A stretch of 9,517 nucleotides of DNA from CAYONM01 sp964405325 (lineage in GTDB: Bacteria > Planctomycetota > UBA11346): positions 1 to 9,517 of the forward strand of contig CAYONM010000148.1 in the NCBI GenBank assembly GCA_964405325.1. Direction: 5' to 3'. Numbering within the stretch: the stretch's first letter is position 1; the number at the start of each line of letters is the position of its first letter. Under the pieces are notes generated by a model. That model was not told the DNA's origin, ran no database searches, and was given only the letters and a program-made list of their open reading frames with translations. Made by a program: the position numbers and the translations under genes. Of this stretch, positions 1 through 7,772 are shown in pieces.

Positions 1-56
1 AGGGCGGCAAAAGATCAAGCGAAATGTAATGTTTATTTATTGACGGGCCCTAAGCC
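1..56 (+). repeat. Left arm of a terminal inverted repeat (probable insertion-sequence end)
   Basis: Bases 1-56 match the reverse complement of 9437-9492 at 50 of 56 positions. All six differences fall between positions 20 and 31. The flanking blocks, GGGCGGCAAAAGATCAAG and TTTATTTATTGACGGGCCC with the following TAAGCC, are identical. The match stops sharply after position 56, as expected at the boundary of a mobile element. The repeat reaches the first base of the window, so the element probably continues to the left. Two conserved blocks around a variable spacer are typical of transposon termini. No transposase is visible here, so the family is not assigned. Confidence 0.75.
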
Positions 57-704
57 GCCGACTATAGGGAACGGTCGACCGTTCCCCCATCCGACAGCGC
101 GACAGCGTGCCCCGCTTTCACCAGCTGATCCGTCAAAGCGGGGGCCGGCTTGTCATTTCAAAGCCGAACAGCGAGCGATTTCGACAGCAGAACGATCGGC
201 CGACGAACTCGCTCATCCGCTTCCGAGATCCTGCTCCAACACCGCGGGCTCGGCATCGGGGTCGTCACCAGAATGGAAAACCGCGGGATCACCGCAGCAC
301 GATCAGCAGGGCGCGCATGACCGGCTCCTGGATGGAAATCCTGTCGACCAGGCAGCGCTGTCTATGGAAGCTGGACAGACCGCAGACCGGTGGCGTGATA
401 TTCGTCACTTCGGGGCAAGCTGTTCCCATCAGAGGGGGCTCATGCCATTTTTGTCTTCGATGGCCACCGCCACTGCGTGATGATTATTCGGCCGGCTTCG
501 CGCCTGGACGCGCTCGCCTGGCAGGCACCGAGACCGGGCTTTTTCGATTTCTGAGGGACCCGTCAAGAACGACGCTTCCCTCCCAAGCTCCCGCCCGACG
601 CCAGTCCGGCTCGACCGCCTGCCAGACACTGGCTTCGCTCCGCGCACGCGGCTTGAACGAGGCTGTTGATTGGATCACGATTCCACCAACCCTACGAGCA
701 TCCA
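57..704. other. Gene-poor stretch of about 650 bp, possibly degraded
   Basis: I find no gene here that I can support. Open frames exist on both strands, as expected in GC-rich DNA. One plus-strand frame runs from about 107 into the AraC gene in the wrong frame. Their translations are rich in Arg, Pro and Ser, contain no recognisable motifs and have no convincing ribosome sites. Apart from the palindrome at 67-86, a weak hairpin (arms 516-521 and 534-539) followed by five T's could be a terminator on the plus strand, with low confidence. The region may be degraded DNA between a mobile-element end and the first intact gene. Confidence 0.5.
67..86. repeat. Perfect 20-bp palindrome beside the left repeat
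   Basis: GGGAACGGTC is followed directly by its exact reverse complement GACCGTTCCC, centred between bases 76 and 77. There is no loop, so as DNA it is a two-fold symmetric site of the kind bound by a dimeric protein. It starts ten bases inside the end of the left repeat arm. A protein-binding site, a transposition target or a recombination site are all possible, and the sequence does not choose among them. It lacks a T-run, so it is not a typical terminator. Confidence 0.5.
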
Positions 705-1451
705 ATGGACACACCGGTCGCATTCCTCAGCTGCTTCACCATGAACCTGCCCGTCAGCCACATCATGCGCTGGCATCAGCACGATGACTGTCATGAGCTG
801 GTCTTGATCCTGCGCGGCGAATTGCAGACCCGCATTGGCGAGCAACTGCTACAAGGCAGCGCTGGCTCGGTGCTGTTCTATCCACAGGGCCTGGTGCACG
901 CGCCACGCACGGGCTCGATAGAACCGCTGCAGGTCCGCATCCTGCGCTGGCGCGGCCTGGAACATCTGATCGATCCCATCGGACCGGCGGTACACTTCGA
1001 TCGTGACGAGCGGATCTTCCACCAAACTCGCTGGATTTTGGCTCTGCATCCGAGCGACAATCCCGACGAGCAGGCGGTACTGCAGTCCCTGTGCCACGCC
1101 GCGGTGCACGAATGGTGCCGACTCAAAGACCCCACTCCCAGCAGCCTGGTGGAACGCACCCGCCGCTACGTACACGAGCACCTGGCCGATCCCATCAGCC
1201 TGGACGACCTCGCCGCCAGCGCCGGCCTCAGCAAATACCACTACGTCCGCACCTTCAAAAAACACACCGGACAGACGCCGATGCACCTGCTGGGCCGTAT
1301 GCGCCTGGAAGCGGCGCGGGTGTTGATCCAGGATTCGGACCTGACTCTGGAAGCGATCGCCTATCAGGTTGGCTTATCCAGCGCCAGCCACTTGTCGCAT
1401 TTGTTCCGCCGTCTGTGCGGCTATCCCCCGGGCGTCCTGCGCCGACGGTAA
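705..1451 (+). CDS. AraC-family transcriptional regulator with N-terminal cupin domain
   Basis: A 248-residue DNA-binding transcription factor. Residues about 20-85 look like an AraC-type cupin sensor: a His-rich entry (WHQHDDCHELVLILRGEL), a turn, and FYPQGLVHAP, the usual place for small-molecule binding. Residues about 148-245 carry the two helix-turn-helix motifs: first ISLDDLAASAGLSKYHYVRTF, then LEAIAYQVGLSSASHLSHLF and the closing GYPPGVLRRR. Length and order fit the 240-300 residue AraC norm. The ATG at 705 was chosen over a TTG at 666 because the cupin begins soon after it and the extra residues look random. The ribosome site is weak, so the start is not certain. The gene ends 16 bases before the convergent priA stop codon. 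Ligand and targets are unknown. Confidence 0.9.
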   Translation: MDTPVAFLSCFTMNLPVSHIMRWHQHDDCHELVLILRGELQTRIGEQLLQGSAGSVLFYPQGLVHAPRTGSIEPLQVRILRWRGLEHLIDPIGPAVHFDRDERIFHQTRWILALHPSDNPDEQAVLQSLCHAAVHEWCRLKDPTPSSLVERTRRYVHEHLADPISLDDLAASAGLSKYHYVRTFKKHTGQTPMHLLGRMRLEAARVLIQDSDLTLEAIAYQVGLSSASHLSHLFRRLCGYPPGVLRRR

Positions 1452-1467
1452 CGCCTGAAACGGGCCA

Positions 1468-3705
1468 TCAGCTGAACGAATACGGATCCACATCGATGCT
1501 GACGCGGACCCCCGAGCAGGATTTCAATTGACCCTTCAGCCGGTCCAGGACCTGCTGCGCCACGCCGCGGCTGCCAGCCTTCAGCAGGGCATGCCAACGA
1601 TGTTGGCCTTTCAGAAAAGCGATCGCCGCCGGACCGGGCGGCAGGACAACCGCGTCGCCGGCTGCAGCCAGGATCAACTCGCCATGGGCCTGGGCCAGGC
1701 GCTCCACCGTGGCCAAGGACGCGCCAGTCCAGATGAAACGCACCAAGCCAGTACAGGGTGGATAGCCGAATTCCTCGCGTAGCGCCAGCTCTTGATTAAA
1801 GAAACTGCGCGGTCGCGCGTGGATCGCGCATTGGATGGCAGCGGCTTCCGGATCGAAGGCCTGAACCACCACGACACCGGGACGCTTACCACGGCCAGCA
1901 CGACCGGCAACCTGGCAGATCAGCTGGTAGCTGCGTTCGGCAGCGCGGAAATCCGGCTGCGACAGACCAGCATCGGCGGCAATCACCCCGACCACCGTCA
2001 CCCGTGGGAAATTCAGGCCCTTGGCCACCATCTGGGTGCCCACCAGTACATCGTGTTCGCCATTGGCAAAATGCTGCAGTACCTTGGCGTGGCCCTGTCG
2101 CTCGCGCACCGTGTCGGCATCCAGGCGCAGCACCCGCAAGCCCGGCACCGCATCGCGCAGGGCCTGCGTCAGCTGTTCGGTACCCATGCCGTGCAGGCTC
2201 AAGGCCGCTTCCTGGCAGATGGGACAACGCCCCGGCAGGCCGGTTTCGTAGCCACAGTAATGGCAGCGCAGCAGATCGACTCGGCGGTGGTAGGTCAGGG
2301 TCACGTCGCAGCTGGGGCAGCTCATGCTCTGACCGCAAGCGACGCAGTGCACCACCGGGCTCCAACCGCGTCGGTTCAACAGCACGATCGCTTGGTCCTG
2401 GCAGGCCTTGACCTCCTGCAGATGCGTCACCAGGGCGCGACTGAGGGTGACCAGCTTGTGCTGGGCACGGCATTCTTCGCGCATATCCACCACCAAGGGT
2501 GTGGGCAGACGGCCGCCAGCGGGACGATCCTTCAGGATCAGCACTGTATACTTGCCACCCCGCGCATTGGCCGTGGTCTCGGCACAGGGCGTGGCCGAGC
2601 CCAGAATCACCGGCACCCCCAATTGCCGGGCGTAGACCACGGCCACGTCGCGGCCGTGGTAGCGCGGCGATTGGTCCTGCTTGTAGGAGCTATCGTGCTC
2701 CTCATCGACCACGATCAGACCGATCTGCGGCAACGGCGCGAACAGCGCGCTGCGGGTGCCGATCACCAGATCCACCTCGCCCCGCGCCACCTGCTGCCAG
2801 TGCTCGTGCCGCTCGCCACCGGTGAAACCGGAATGCCAGACCACCACACGCTCGAAGCGCTGCCGGAAACGCGCCGCTAATTGCGGTGTGAGGGCGATCT
2901 CTGGCAGCAGCAATAGCACCTGTTTGCCCTGCTCGATCACCTGCTGCGCCAGCTGCATGTAGACCAGGGTCTTACCGGAACCAGTAACGCCATAGAGTAG
3001 GAAGGGGGCAAAGTCGCCGGCCTCCAGGGCTTTCGTGACCTGAGCCACCGCCAGCTGCTGTTCCTCGGTCAGCAGATGCCACTCCGCCACCGCCGGCAAT
3101 TGGACTTCCTGCACGCCACAGCTGACCTCTAGCTGCAAAGCCCCTGCCAGCACCAAACGATCGATCACGCTGCTGCTGCACGCACCCCGCCGCGCCGCAT
3201 CGGCGACACTGAGCACAGCATCACGCGGCAGCTGCGCCAGCACCTGAGCCTGTCGTTTGGTCAGCTTGCCATCGAAAGCCGGCAGCACCCGCACCCGCCG
3301 CTCGGCCCGCATCCGCTGGGCATCGCGCACCGGCGCCGGCACCGCCGCCACCAGGCAGCTGCCGAGGTCGCAGCGGTAGTAGCCGGCCAGCCAACGCAGC
3401 AGACGTAGCAGCGGTGCCGGCAGATGCACGTGCTCCAACTGCCGAATGATGGGCTTGATGCGAAAGCCGGTTGGGGCCTCGTCCCGGAACGCCACCACGA
3501 AACCCTGGACCTTTCGTCGCTGCAGCGGCACCTCGACCGCATCCCCAATGCGCAACTGGCCATCCAGATCCTCCGGCACCTGGTAGGTCAGGCTGTCGTG
3601 GCCGGGCAGGTCGATGGCGACCTCGGCGCAGCCCGTCGCCGGAGCTGGCGGGGCTGGCTCGGTGGCCTTGGCGCCACCCTGTTGCCAGTCGAGTTCCTGC
3701 TGCAT
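1468..3705 (-). CDS. priA: Primosomal protein N', PriA replication-restart helicase
   Basis: A 745-residue superfamily 2 helicase. PriA recognises abandoned replication forks and D-loops, unwinds the lagging-strand end and recruits the primosome so that DnaB can be reloaded. Residues about 27-125 match the 3'-end-binding domain. The Walker A site is GVTGSGKT (239-246) and the Walker B DEEH box is at 334-337, followed by the YKQDQSPRYHGRD segment typical of PriA. Eight cysteines (454, 457, 463, 466, 481, 484, 494, 497) form the zinc-binding insert, and QVAGRAGRG (598-606) is helicase motif VI. Length is close to E. coli PriA (732). About 25 Ala/Pro-rich residues precede the conserved start and no clear ribosome site precedes the ATG, so the N-terminus is less sure. 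It reads towards the AraC gene and appears to be monocistronic. Confidence 0.97.
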   Translation of the reverse strand: MQQELDWQQGGAKATEPAPPAPATGCAEVAIDLPGHDSLTYQVPEDLDGQLRIGDAVEVPLQRRKVQGFVVAFRDEAPTGFRIKPIIRQLEHVHLPAPLLRLLRWLAGYYRCDLGSCLVAAVPAPVRDAQRMRAERRVRVLPAFDGKLTKRQAQVLAQLPRDAVLSVADAARRGACSSSVIDRLVLAGALQLEVSCGVQEVQLPAVAEWHLLTEEQQLAVAQVTKALEAGDFAPFLLYGVTGSGKTLVYMQLAQQVIEQGKQVLLLLPEIALTPQLAARFRQRFERVVVWHSGFTGGERHEHWQQVARGEVDLVIGTRSALFAPLPQIGLIVVDEEHDSSYKQDQSPRYHGRDVAVVYARQLGVPVILGSATPCAETTANARGGKYTVLILKDRPAGGRLPTPLVVDMREECRAQHKLVTLSRALVTHLQEVKACQDQAIVLLNRRGWSPVVHCVACGQSMSCPSCDVTLTYHRRVDLLRCHYCGYETGLPGRCPICQEAALSLHGMGTEQLTQALRDAVPGLRVLRLDADTVRERQGHAKVLQHFANGEHDVLVGTQMVAKGLNFPRVTVVGVIAADAGLSQPDFRAAERSYQLICQVAGRAGRGKRPGVVVVQAFDPEAAAIQCAIHARPRSFFNQELALREEFGYPPCTGLVRFIWTGASLATVERLAQAHGELILAAAGDAVVLPPGPAAIAFLKGQHRWHALLKAGSRGVAQQVLDRLKGQLKSCSGVRVSIDVDPYSFS

Positions 3706-3750
3706 GGCTGGTCAGACTGTCTGGCGATGCGAGGGCGTCCAGACACGAAC

Positions 3751-3776
3751 AAGCGGCGCCTGACCAGGCGCCGCTT
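3751..3776 (-). terminator. Hairpin after the outer-membrane protein gene
   Basis: An 11-bp perfect stem (AAGCGGCGCCT with AGGCGCCGCTT) encloses the loop GACC. It lies 34 bases downstream of the stop of the beta-barrel gene and upstream of priA, both on the minus strand. Reading the minus strand, the stem is followed by GTTCGTGTCT, which is only moderately T-rich. It probably terminates or attenuates the upstream transcript. A role in priA messenger stability is an alternative. Confidence 0.6.
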
Positions 3777-3810
3777 GTGTGCTTGTGTGGTAGGAGTCCT
3801 GATCAGGTGA

Positions 3811-4752
3811 TCAGAAACGCCATTGCAGGGTGGCGTTGACGTCGGTGTGATCGCCGGCGCTTTCGCTGGCCATGAACATGCCGCCTTCGATCAACACGCC
3901 GGCATCGGGTTGGAAGTAATAGGACAGGCGAGCCAGGCCGCCAAAACCTTCTGCTTCTTCAGTATCGCTCATGGCGTAGTTGCCATCGACACCGAGACCG
4001 AATTTCTGGCTGAAATAATAGTCGATGCTGCCGGTGGCGGTGGTGACATCTTCGCCCACATCCGGCATGTACTGCTTGGCACCAATGGCAGCGGCAAAGG
4101 CCTTGCCCTTTACTGGCGTGCTCATCCATTTCAGCCGAGCATCCATAGCCGTGTCTGTGGCATCGCTCTCGACAGTCGACTTCGCTCCATCGCTTGCCGT
4201 GGTGACCGCAGAAGCATCACTCATGACAGCCGTAAAACCTGCCGTCAGTAACACCCGCGGCTTCAAGTAGGCATCGATGAAACCCCGCACGGTAATCACA
4301 TCGGTCTCGGTTTCGGTACTTCCCACGGTTTTGTCAAAATACGCGCCCTGGGCCGACAGTCCAAAGAAGAACGGCATCTTCGGCGTCGCGAATTCGATTT
4401 CGGCACCGAATTTTGCGCCCTCATCTGCGGAGTCCTCGGTGACCGTTTGATAGCCGCCCCACAGGGAAAAATGCCCCAAGCGCTGCGAGGCGAACACCGA
4501 TTCCCGGTATGGCGCGTCGTCAAAGACGATGTCTTCCAGATAATAGTTATACCTGGCAACAGCGTCCGTGTAGGTCGTACTGTCGTTGTCATCCATCATC
4601 TGGACGTCGACCCCGATTTCCACCTCATGCCGGAAACTCGTCGCTATGCTGTCCAGCAACGGGTCATATTCATAAGCTTGCAGAGCAGATCCGGACAACA
4701 GCAGGCCGGTTACGCCGCTACCGACGACGACAGAAGAAACAACACCGCGCAT
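3811..4752 (-). CDS. Outer-membrane beta-barrel protein, function unknown
   Basis: A 313-residue protein. The N-terminus has one Arg, a hydrophobic core (VVSSVVVGSGVTGLLL) and a likely signal-peptidase site after SALQA near residue 26, so it is exported by Sec. The mature part is acidic and rich in alternating hydrophobic and polar strands with many Tyr, Phe and Gly residues. It ends in NATLQWRF; a terminal Phe is the signal for the BAM outer-membrane assembly machinery. I predict a monomeric barrel of about 12-14 strands, judged by eye. I cannot name a family; a small porin or a conserved barrel of unknown function both fit. The start is supported by AAGGAG at 4759-4764, six bases upstream. 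There is no lipobox cysteine. It has its own candidate promoter and a hairpin downstream, so it is probably monocistronic. Confidence 0.85.
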   Translation of the reverse strand: MRGVVSSVVVGSGVTGLLLSGSALQAYEYDPLLDSIATSFRHEVEIGVDVQMMDDNDSTTYTDAVARYNYYLEDIVFDDAPYRESVFASQRLGHFSLWGGYQTVTEDSADEGAKFGAEIEFATPKMPFFFGLSAQGAYFDKTVGSTETETDVITVRGFIDAYLKPRVLLTAGFTAVMSDASAVTTASDGAKSTVESDATDTAMDARLKWMSTPVKGKAFAAAIGAKQYMPDVGEDVTTATGSIDYYFSQKFGLGVDGNYAMSDTEEAEGFGGLARLSYYFQPDAGVLIEGGMFMASESAGDHTDVNATLQWRF

Positions 4753-4853
4753 GGAAGGCTCCTTGGCAAGGCGAACCGGATGAAACGCGTCAATCCAGCT
4801 GAGAGAAATCGAGCGAAGTGCTCATCGCGCACTCCGTCCCATGGGGAGGACGA

Positions 4854-4882
4854 GTGATAAAGCTTGTCCAGCAAGGGGTCAA
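4854..4882 (-). promoter_or_regulatory. Candidate sigma70 promoter for the outer-membrane protein gene
   Basis: On the minus strand, TTGACC (4882-4877) is separated by 17 bases from TATCAC (4859-4854). These match the -35 and -10 consensus at 5 of 6 and 4 of 6 positions. Transcription would start near 4847, leaving a leader of about 95 bases before the ATG at 4752. Confidence 0.4.
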
Positions 4883-5018
4883 CGAACAAGGAAAGGCTTT
4901 CCGCGAAGCGTGTTCTCGGTGTCACACTCGCTCAGCCAGCTGGAGACCATCGCCAGCCCTGCCTGCCAGCCACTCTCAAGGCCGGACCGGTGCCATCCCC
5001 CAGCCAGGGCGGAGCGCC

Positions 5019-5048
5019 TCGACACTGTACTCCGCACTGGGCTAAAAT
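5019..5048 (+). promoter_or_regulatory. Candidate sigma70 promoter for the HAD-like gene
   Basis: TCGACA at 5019-5024 and TAAAAT at 5043-5048 each match the sigma70 consensus at 5 of 6 positions, with an 18-base spacer. The predicted start near 5055 would give a leader of roughly 190 bases before the ATG at 5245. That is long and might hold control elements. The match is good for a GC-rich genome but is not proof. Confidence 0.45.
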
Positions 5049-5244
5049 GCTATTTATGCAGACTTTACAGATTGCGGACCGGTCCCATAACGATGCCGAC
5101 TGATTGCTCACTTTGCGTCAATTCCGATGCTAGAGCAGCGGGTGGGCCATGACGGAATCTGGCCCGGATGGGACACCTCTACTCCACCGTGCCCACGCCC
5201 GTCATCGCCGTCACCTGCCAACCACCAAGCGAGTCGCCCAGCAC

Positions 5245-5973
5245 ATGAGCACCGCGCCCGCCGTCATCGTCTTCAATATCGAGAACACCCTGGCAGCCAG
5301 CTTCCAGGCCCTGGTGGCGGCCTGTCGTCAGCTCTGCGTCATCGCCTGGCATCCGTCCTTAAGGCATGTGGACCCCTTGTCCCTGGCCAGTGCCATCGAA
5401 CGCAATCGGGTGTGGTTCTGGAGCGCGCCCGAGCGCGCTGCCCGCGCCCAACACGACATCCGCACCGCTCAGGGAGAGTTCGTACTGCGGGCCATGACCC
5501 AGCTGGGCCTGGACGAGTGCATGGAGATCGCCGACGCCTTCGCCGCCGAGCTGTTCACCCTGCAGCGACGCTTGATGCGCCTCTTTCCCCATAGCCAACA
5601 AACCCTGCGGCGGCTCAATCAGGCTGGCATTCGGTACGGGGCCATCTTCCGTCGACCGGAGGAGCCGACCCAGGTGGTGCTGCACAATCCCGTGTTCCGA
5701 CAACACTTCGAGCACGTCATCGCTGGCGGACATGGCGTGCAGGCAACCGACCACCTGCTGCACCGCACCATGGACCTGTTCGACGTGCCGGCCGAGGACC
5801 TGTGCATCATCAGCAACCAGCTCAGTCTCGACCTGGAGCCAGCGGTGCAGCTGGGCCTACTCTCCATCTGGATCAACCTGCCCCGTTCCGGACAGCGCGT
5901 GGCCGCGGGCCGCCAACCAGACCACATCCTGTCCAATACCGCCGACCTGGCTCCCCTTCTCCTCAGAGCCTGA
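5245..5973 (+). CDS. HAD-superfamily protein lacking catalytic residues (probable pseudoenzyme)
   Basis: A 242-residue cytoplasmic protein with the layout of a HAD hydrolase (Rossmann core plus a helical cap at about 18-110), like YjjG-type phosphatases. Motif I, normally FDxDxT, reads FNIENT (10-15): the nucleophile Asp is Asn11 and the acid/base Asp is Glu13. Motif II (YGAIFRR, 131-137) lacks the usual Ser/Thr. Motif III (GVQATDHLLH, near 164-173) lacks the Lys of GxRKPDPxIF. Motif IV (ISNQLSLDL, 189-197) has Asn191 where GD[SD] has Asp. The rest of that segment (EPAVQLGLLSIWIN) is clearly HAD-like. The ATG at 5245 puts motif I at the expected distance from the N-terminus; an ATG at 5149 would add 32 Arg/His-rich residues unlike the family. 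Catalysis is probably lost and the fold kept for binding. The kinase gene follows 170 bases downstream in the same direction. Confidence 0.75.
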   Translation: MSTAPAVIVFNIENTLAASFQALVAACRQLCVIAWHPSLRHVDPLSLASAIERNRVWFWSAPERAARAQHDIRTAQGEFVLRAMTQLGLDECMEIADAFAAELFTLQRRLMRLFPHSQQTLRRLNQAGIRYGAIFRRPEEPTQVVLHNPVFRQHFEHVIAGGHGVQATDHLLHRTMDLFDVPAEDLCIISNQLSLDLEPAVQLGLLSIWINLPRSGQRVAAGRQPDHILSNTADLAPLLLRA

Positions 5974-6082
5974 ACCACGACTTGCGTCACTCGCGGTCAT
6001 CGCGAAATTTTCGTGCGGATGGCGGGCCCGTCAGATCCGCTCAGCTAAAAACCCTCAGCAGCGCAACTGTACGTGACACGAC

Positions 6083-6111
6083 TTGCCAAAAGCGTCGCTA
6101 CAGGCCATAGT
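6083..6111 (+). promoter_or_regulatory. Possible sigma70 promoter for the kinase gene
   Basis: TTGCCA (6083-6088) and CATAGT (6106-6111), 17 bases apart, are modest matches to the consensus (5 of 6 and 4 of 6). If real, the kinase would have its own start point in addition to any read-through from the HAD-like gene. Confidence 0.3.
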
Positions 6112-6143
6112 TGCATGAGAGACCAGAGCGTGAAACCAAGCCA

Positions 6144-7688
6144 ATGAGTTCCCCGGTGAGCGAGCACCCCCAGCACATTGATATTCTCTGCCGGATCATC
6201 CAGCGGCGTGGCTGGGCGTCGGCGGAGCCTATCCAGGCCTGCCGGAACGAATTGCCGGCACAGGCAAGCGGAAACGATCTGCTGGAACGCTTGCTGGAAC
6301 GCAAGCTGATCGATCGCAGCCAGGCCAAGGAACTCCGCCTCAGTCAAGACGACCCCGACCACATCGAGCATTATCGGCTGCTGGGCAAGCTGGGCTCCGG
6401 CGCCATGGGCACGGTCTACCTGGCCGAAAACGAACAGACCACCCAGCGCGTGGCACTCAAGGTCATCAACACCAGGCACGTCGACGATGACGAATTCGTC
6501 AACCGCTTCCGTCGCGAAGCCAAACTGGTGAGGCAACTGGATCATCCCCACATCGGTCGCGCGGTGACCGTTGGTGAGAGGACCGGCCAACTGTATCTGG
6601 CCCTGGAGTATATCAACGGCCCCAGCTTCTCGGATCTTTTGAAGAGCCATGGCCCCTTGCCCGAAGCCTATCTCCTGCAACAGGCCATCCAGATCGCTGA
6701 AGGCCTGCACTACGCCTACAACGAATTCGGCCTGGTACACCGTGACATGAAACCGGAAAACGTCTTGTTGCAACGCGCGGACGAGATCCAGACCGAGATG
6801 CCGCATAACGACGATGTCGCCAAGATCATCGACTTCGGCTTGGCCAAGGCGATCGGCACCGACCAGTCCCTGACCATGACCGGTCTCACCATGGGCACGC
6901 CGCATTATATGTCGCCGGAACAGATCTGCGGTCGCAAGGATCTGGACTGCCGAGCCGACATCTACGGCCTGGGCTGCACCATGTATCATCTGCTCGCTGG
7001 CAAGACGCCCTACAAGGGTGATTCCCCCGGCGGCATCATGATGGCCCACATCAATGATGAGATCCCCAATCCCCGGGAACGGGTCCCCGGTCTGCACGAA
7101 CCCACCTGCCGGGTCTTGGCCATGGCCATGGCCAAGGAACGGGATCAACGCTACAGCAATTTTGTCGCCTTTGCCGAAGCCTGCCGAGAAGCCCTGGCCA
7201 GCATCAAAGGCGAGTTGGTGCATGATATGCGCCTGCTGCGCAAGCCGCTGGTGGTCAACAAGCCCAAGGCCAAGCGGGAAAGCCAGGTCCGCACACCGCA
7301 GACCGCGGTCAAAAAACTGAACGACCAGACCAAGGACAAACGTCGCCGTCAGGTGACCTCGCGCATCGTCACCAAGCACCAGCACGGCAAGGGGTCTGGC
7401 ACCTCCAAGCAGACCGTCGCCACCCAGGCAGATCCGCAACACCCCTTCGATGAGGTGGAGCAGGAGCAGGACCAGCATCAGGCCGAGCATGCGCTCCGCG
7501 CCGTCCAATCCGACTGGCATCGGGTGCACAAGCAGCAGAACGCTCCCCGATCGGTTCCAGCCAGCCCGGACGTGCAACTCAGCGCTGCCTTCAAGCCCGA
7601 CGCCGAGGTCCCCACCACCCTGGGCCTGCTACCCTGGATGATCCTGGCCATCGCGGTCGGGGTGCTGGCGTTGATTCTCTGGCTGTGA
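6144..7688 (+). CDS. Membrane-tethered Hanks-type serine/threonine protein kinase
   Basis: A 514-residue kinase transferring phosphate from ATP to Ser/Thr of protein partners. Residues 7-66 form a small helical N-terminal region. The kinase domain covers about 77-350: Gly-rich loop GKLGSGAMGTVYLA (81-94), ATP-binding Lys106 in VALKVI, helix-C Glu125, HRDMKPEN (199-206) with catalytic Asp201, DFG (230-232), an activation loop with Thr244, Thr246 and Thr249, and GTPHYMSPEQ (251-260). All essential residues are present, so it should be active. A basic linker (about 365-415) and a Gln/Glu/His-rich linker (430-465) follow. The last 23 residues (492-514) are one hydrophobic helix, so the protein is tail-anchored with the kinase in the cytoplasm and no periplasmic sensor. 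ATG 6144 is preferred to an upstream TTG at 6111; the ribosome site is weak. The substrate is unknown, and the neighbouring HAD pseudoenzyme is a candidate partner. Confidence 0.95.
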   Translation: MSSPVSEHPQHIDILCRIIQRRGWASAEPIQACRNELPAQASGNDLLERLLERKLIDRSQAKELRLSQDDPDHIEHYRLLGKLGSGAMGTVYLAENEQTTQRVALKVINTRHVDDDEFVNRFRREAKLVRQLDHPHIGRAVTVGERTGQLYLALEYINGPSFSDLLKSHGPLPEAYLLQQAIQIAEGLHYAYNEFGLVHRDMKPENVLLQRADEIQTEMPHNDDVAKIIDFGLAKAIGTDQSLTMTGLTMGTPHYMSPEQICGRKDLDCRADIYGLGCTMYHLLAGKTPYKGDSPGGIMMAHINDEIPNPRERVPGLHEPTCRVLAMAMAKERDQRYSNFVAFAEACREALASIKGELVHDMRLLRKPLVVNKPKAKRESQVRTPQTAVKKLNDQTKDKRRRQVTSRIVTKHQHGKGSGTSKQTVATQADPQHPFDEVEQEQDQHQAEHALRAVQSDWHRVHKQQNAPRSVPASPDVQLSAAFKPDAEVPTTLGLLPWMILAIAVGVLALILWL

Positions 7689-7772
7689 CGGCAGTCAATC
7701 ACTCGATCCGACACATCCCGAAGCCATCTGACCTTATCCGGGCCAGGATCACGCCTGGAAAGATGGCAAAAC

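Larger units (their letters stand above)
4753..5244. other. Divergent intergenic region of about 490 bp
   Basis: The region separates the minus-strand beta-barrel gene from the plus-strand HAD-like gene. It contains a candidate promoter for each direction and a GGACCGGTCC palindrome near 5077. Overlapping open frames on both strands show no motif, and I do not support any as genes. The minus-strand frame 4925-4710 overlaps the start of the barrel gene and ends in a hydrophobic stretch, but has no ribosome site. Confidence 0.5.

Noticed and set aside
1..480. Open frame through the left repeat, which could mark a transposase or replication-protein end.
   Set aside because: The two repeat arms differ mostly at non-third codon positions and the frame turns to random-looking sequence after the repeat boundary.
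516..544. A six-base stem with a 12-base loop followed by five T's, as a terminator.
   Set aside because: The stem is short and contains a G-T pair, and no gene is seen upstream; kept only as a remark in the intergenic entry.
107..787. A 226-codon plus-strand frame running into the AraC gene.
   Set aside because: No motifs, Arg- and Pro-rich composition, no ribosome site, and it overlaps the AraC start in a different frame.
1792..2880. A 362-codon plus-strand open frame opposite priA.
   Set aside because: It is His- and Gln-rich with no motifs and lies inside the well-supported helicase gene.
6045..7577. A 510-codon minus-strand open frame opposite the kinase gene, rich in Leu and Gly.
   Set aside because: It is the antisense shadow of a kinase with every expected motif; long antisense frames are common in GC-rich genes and it has no family motif or ribosome site.
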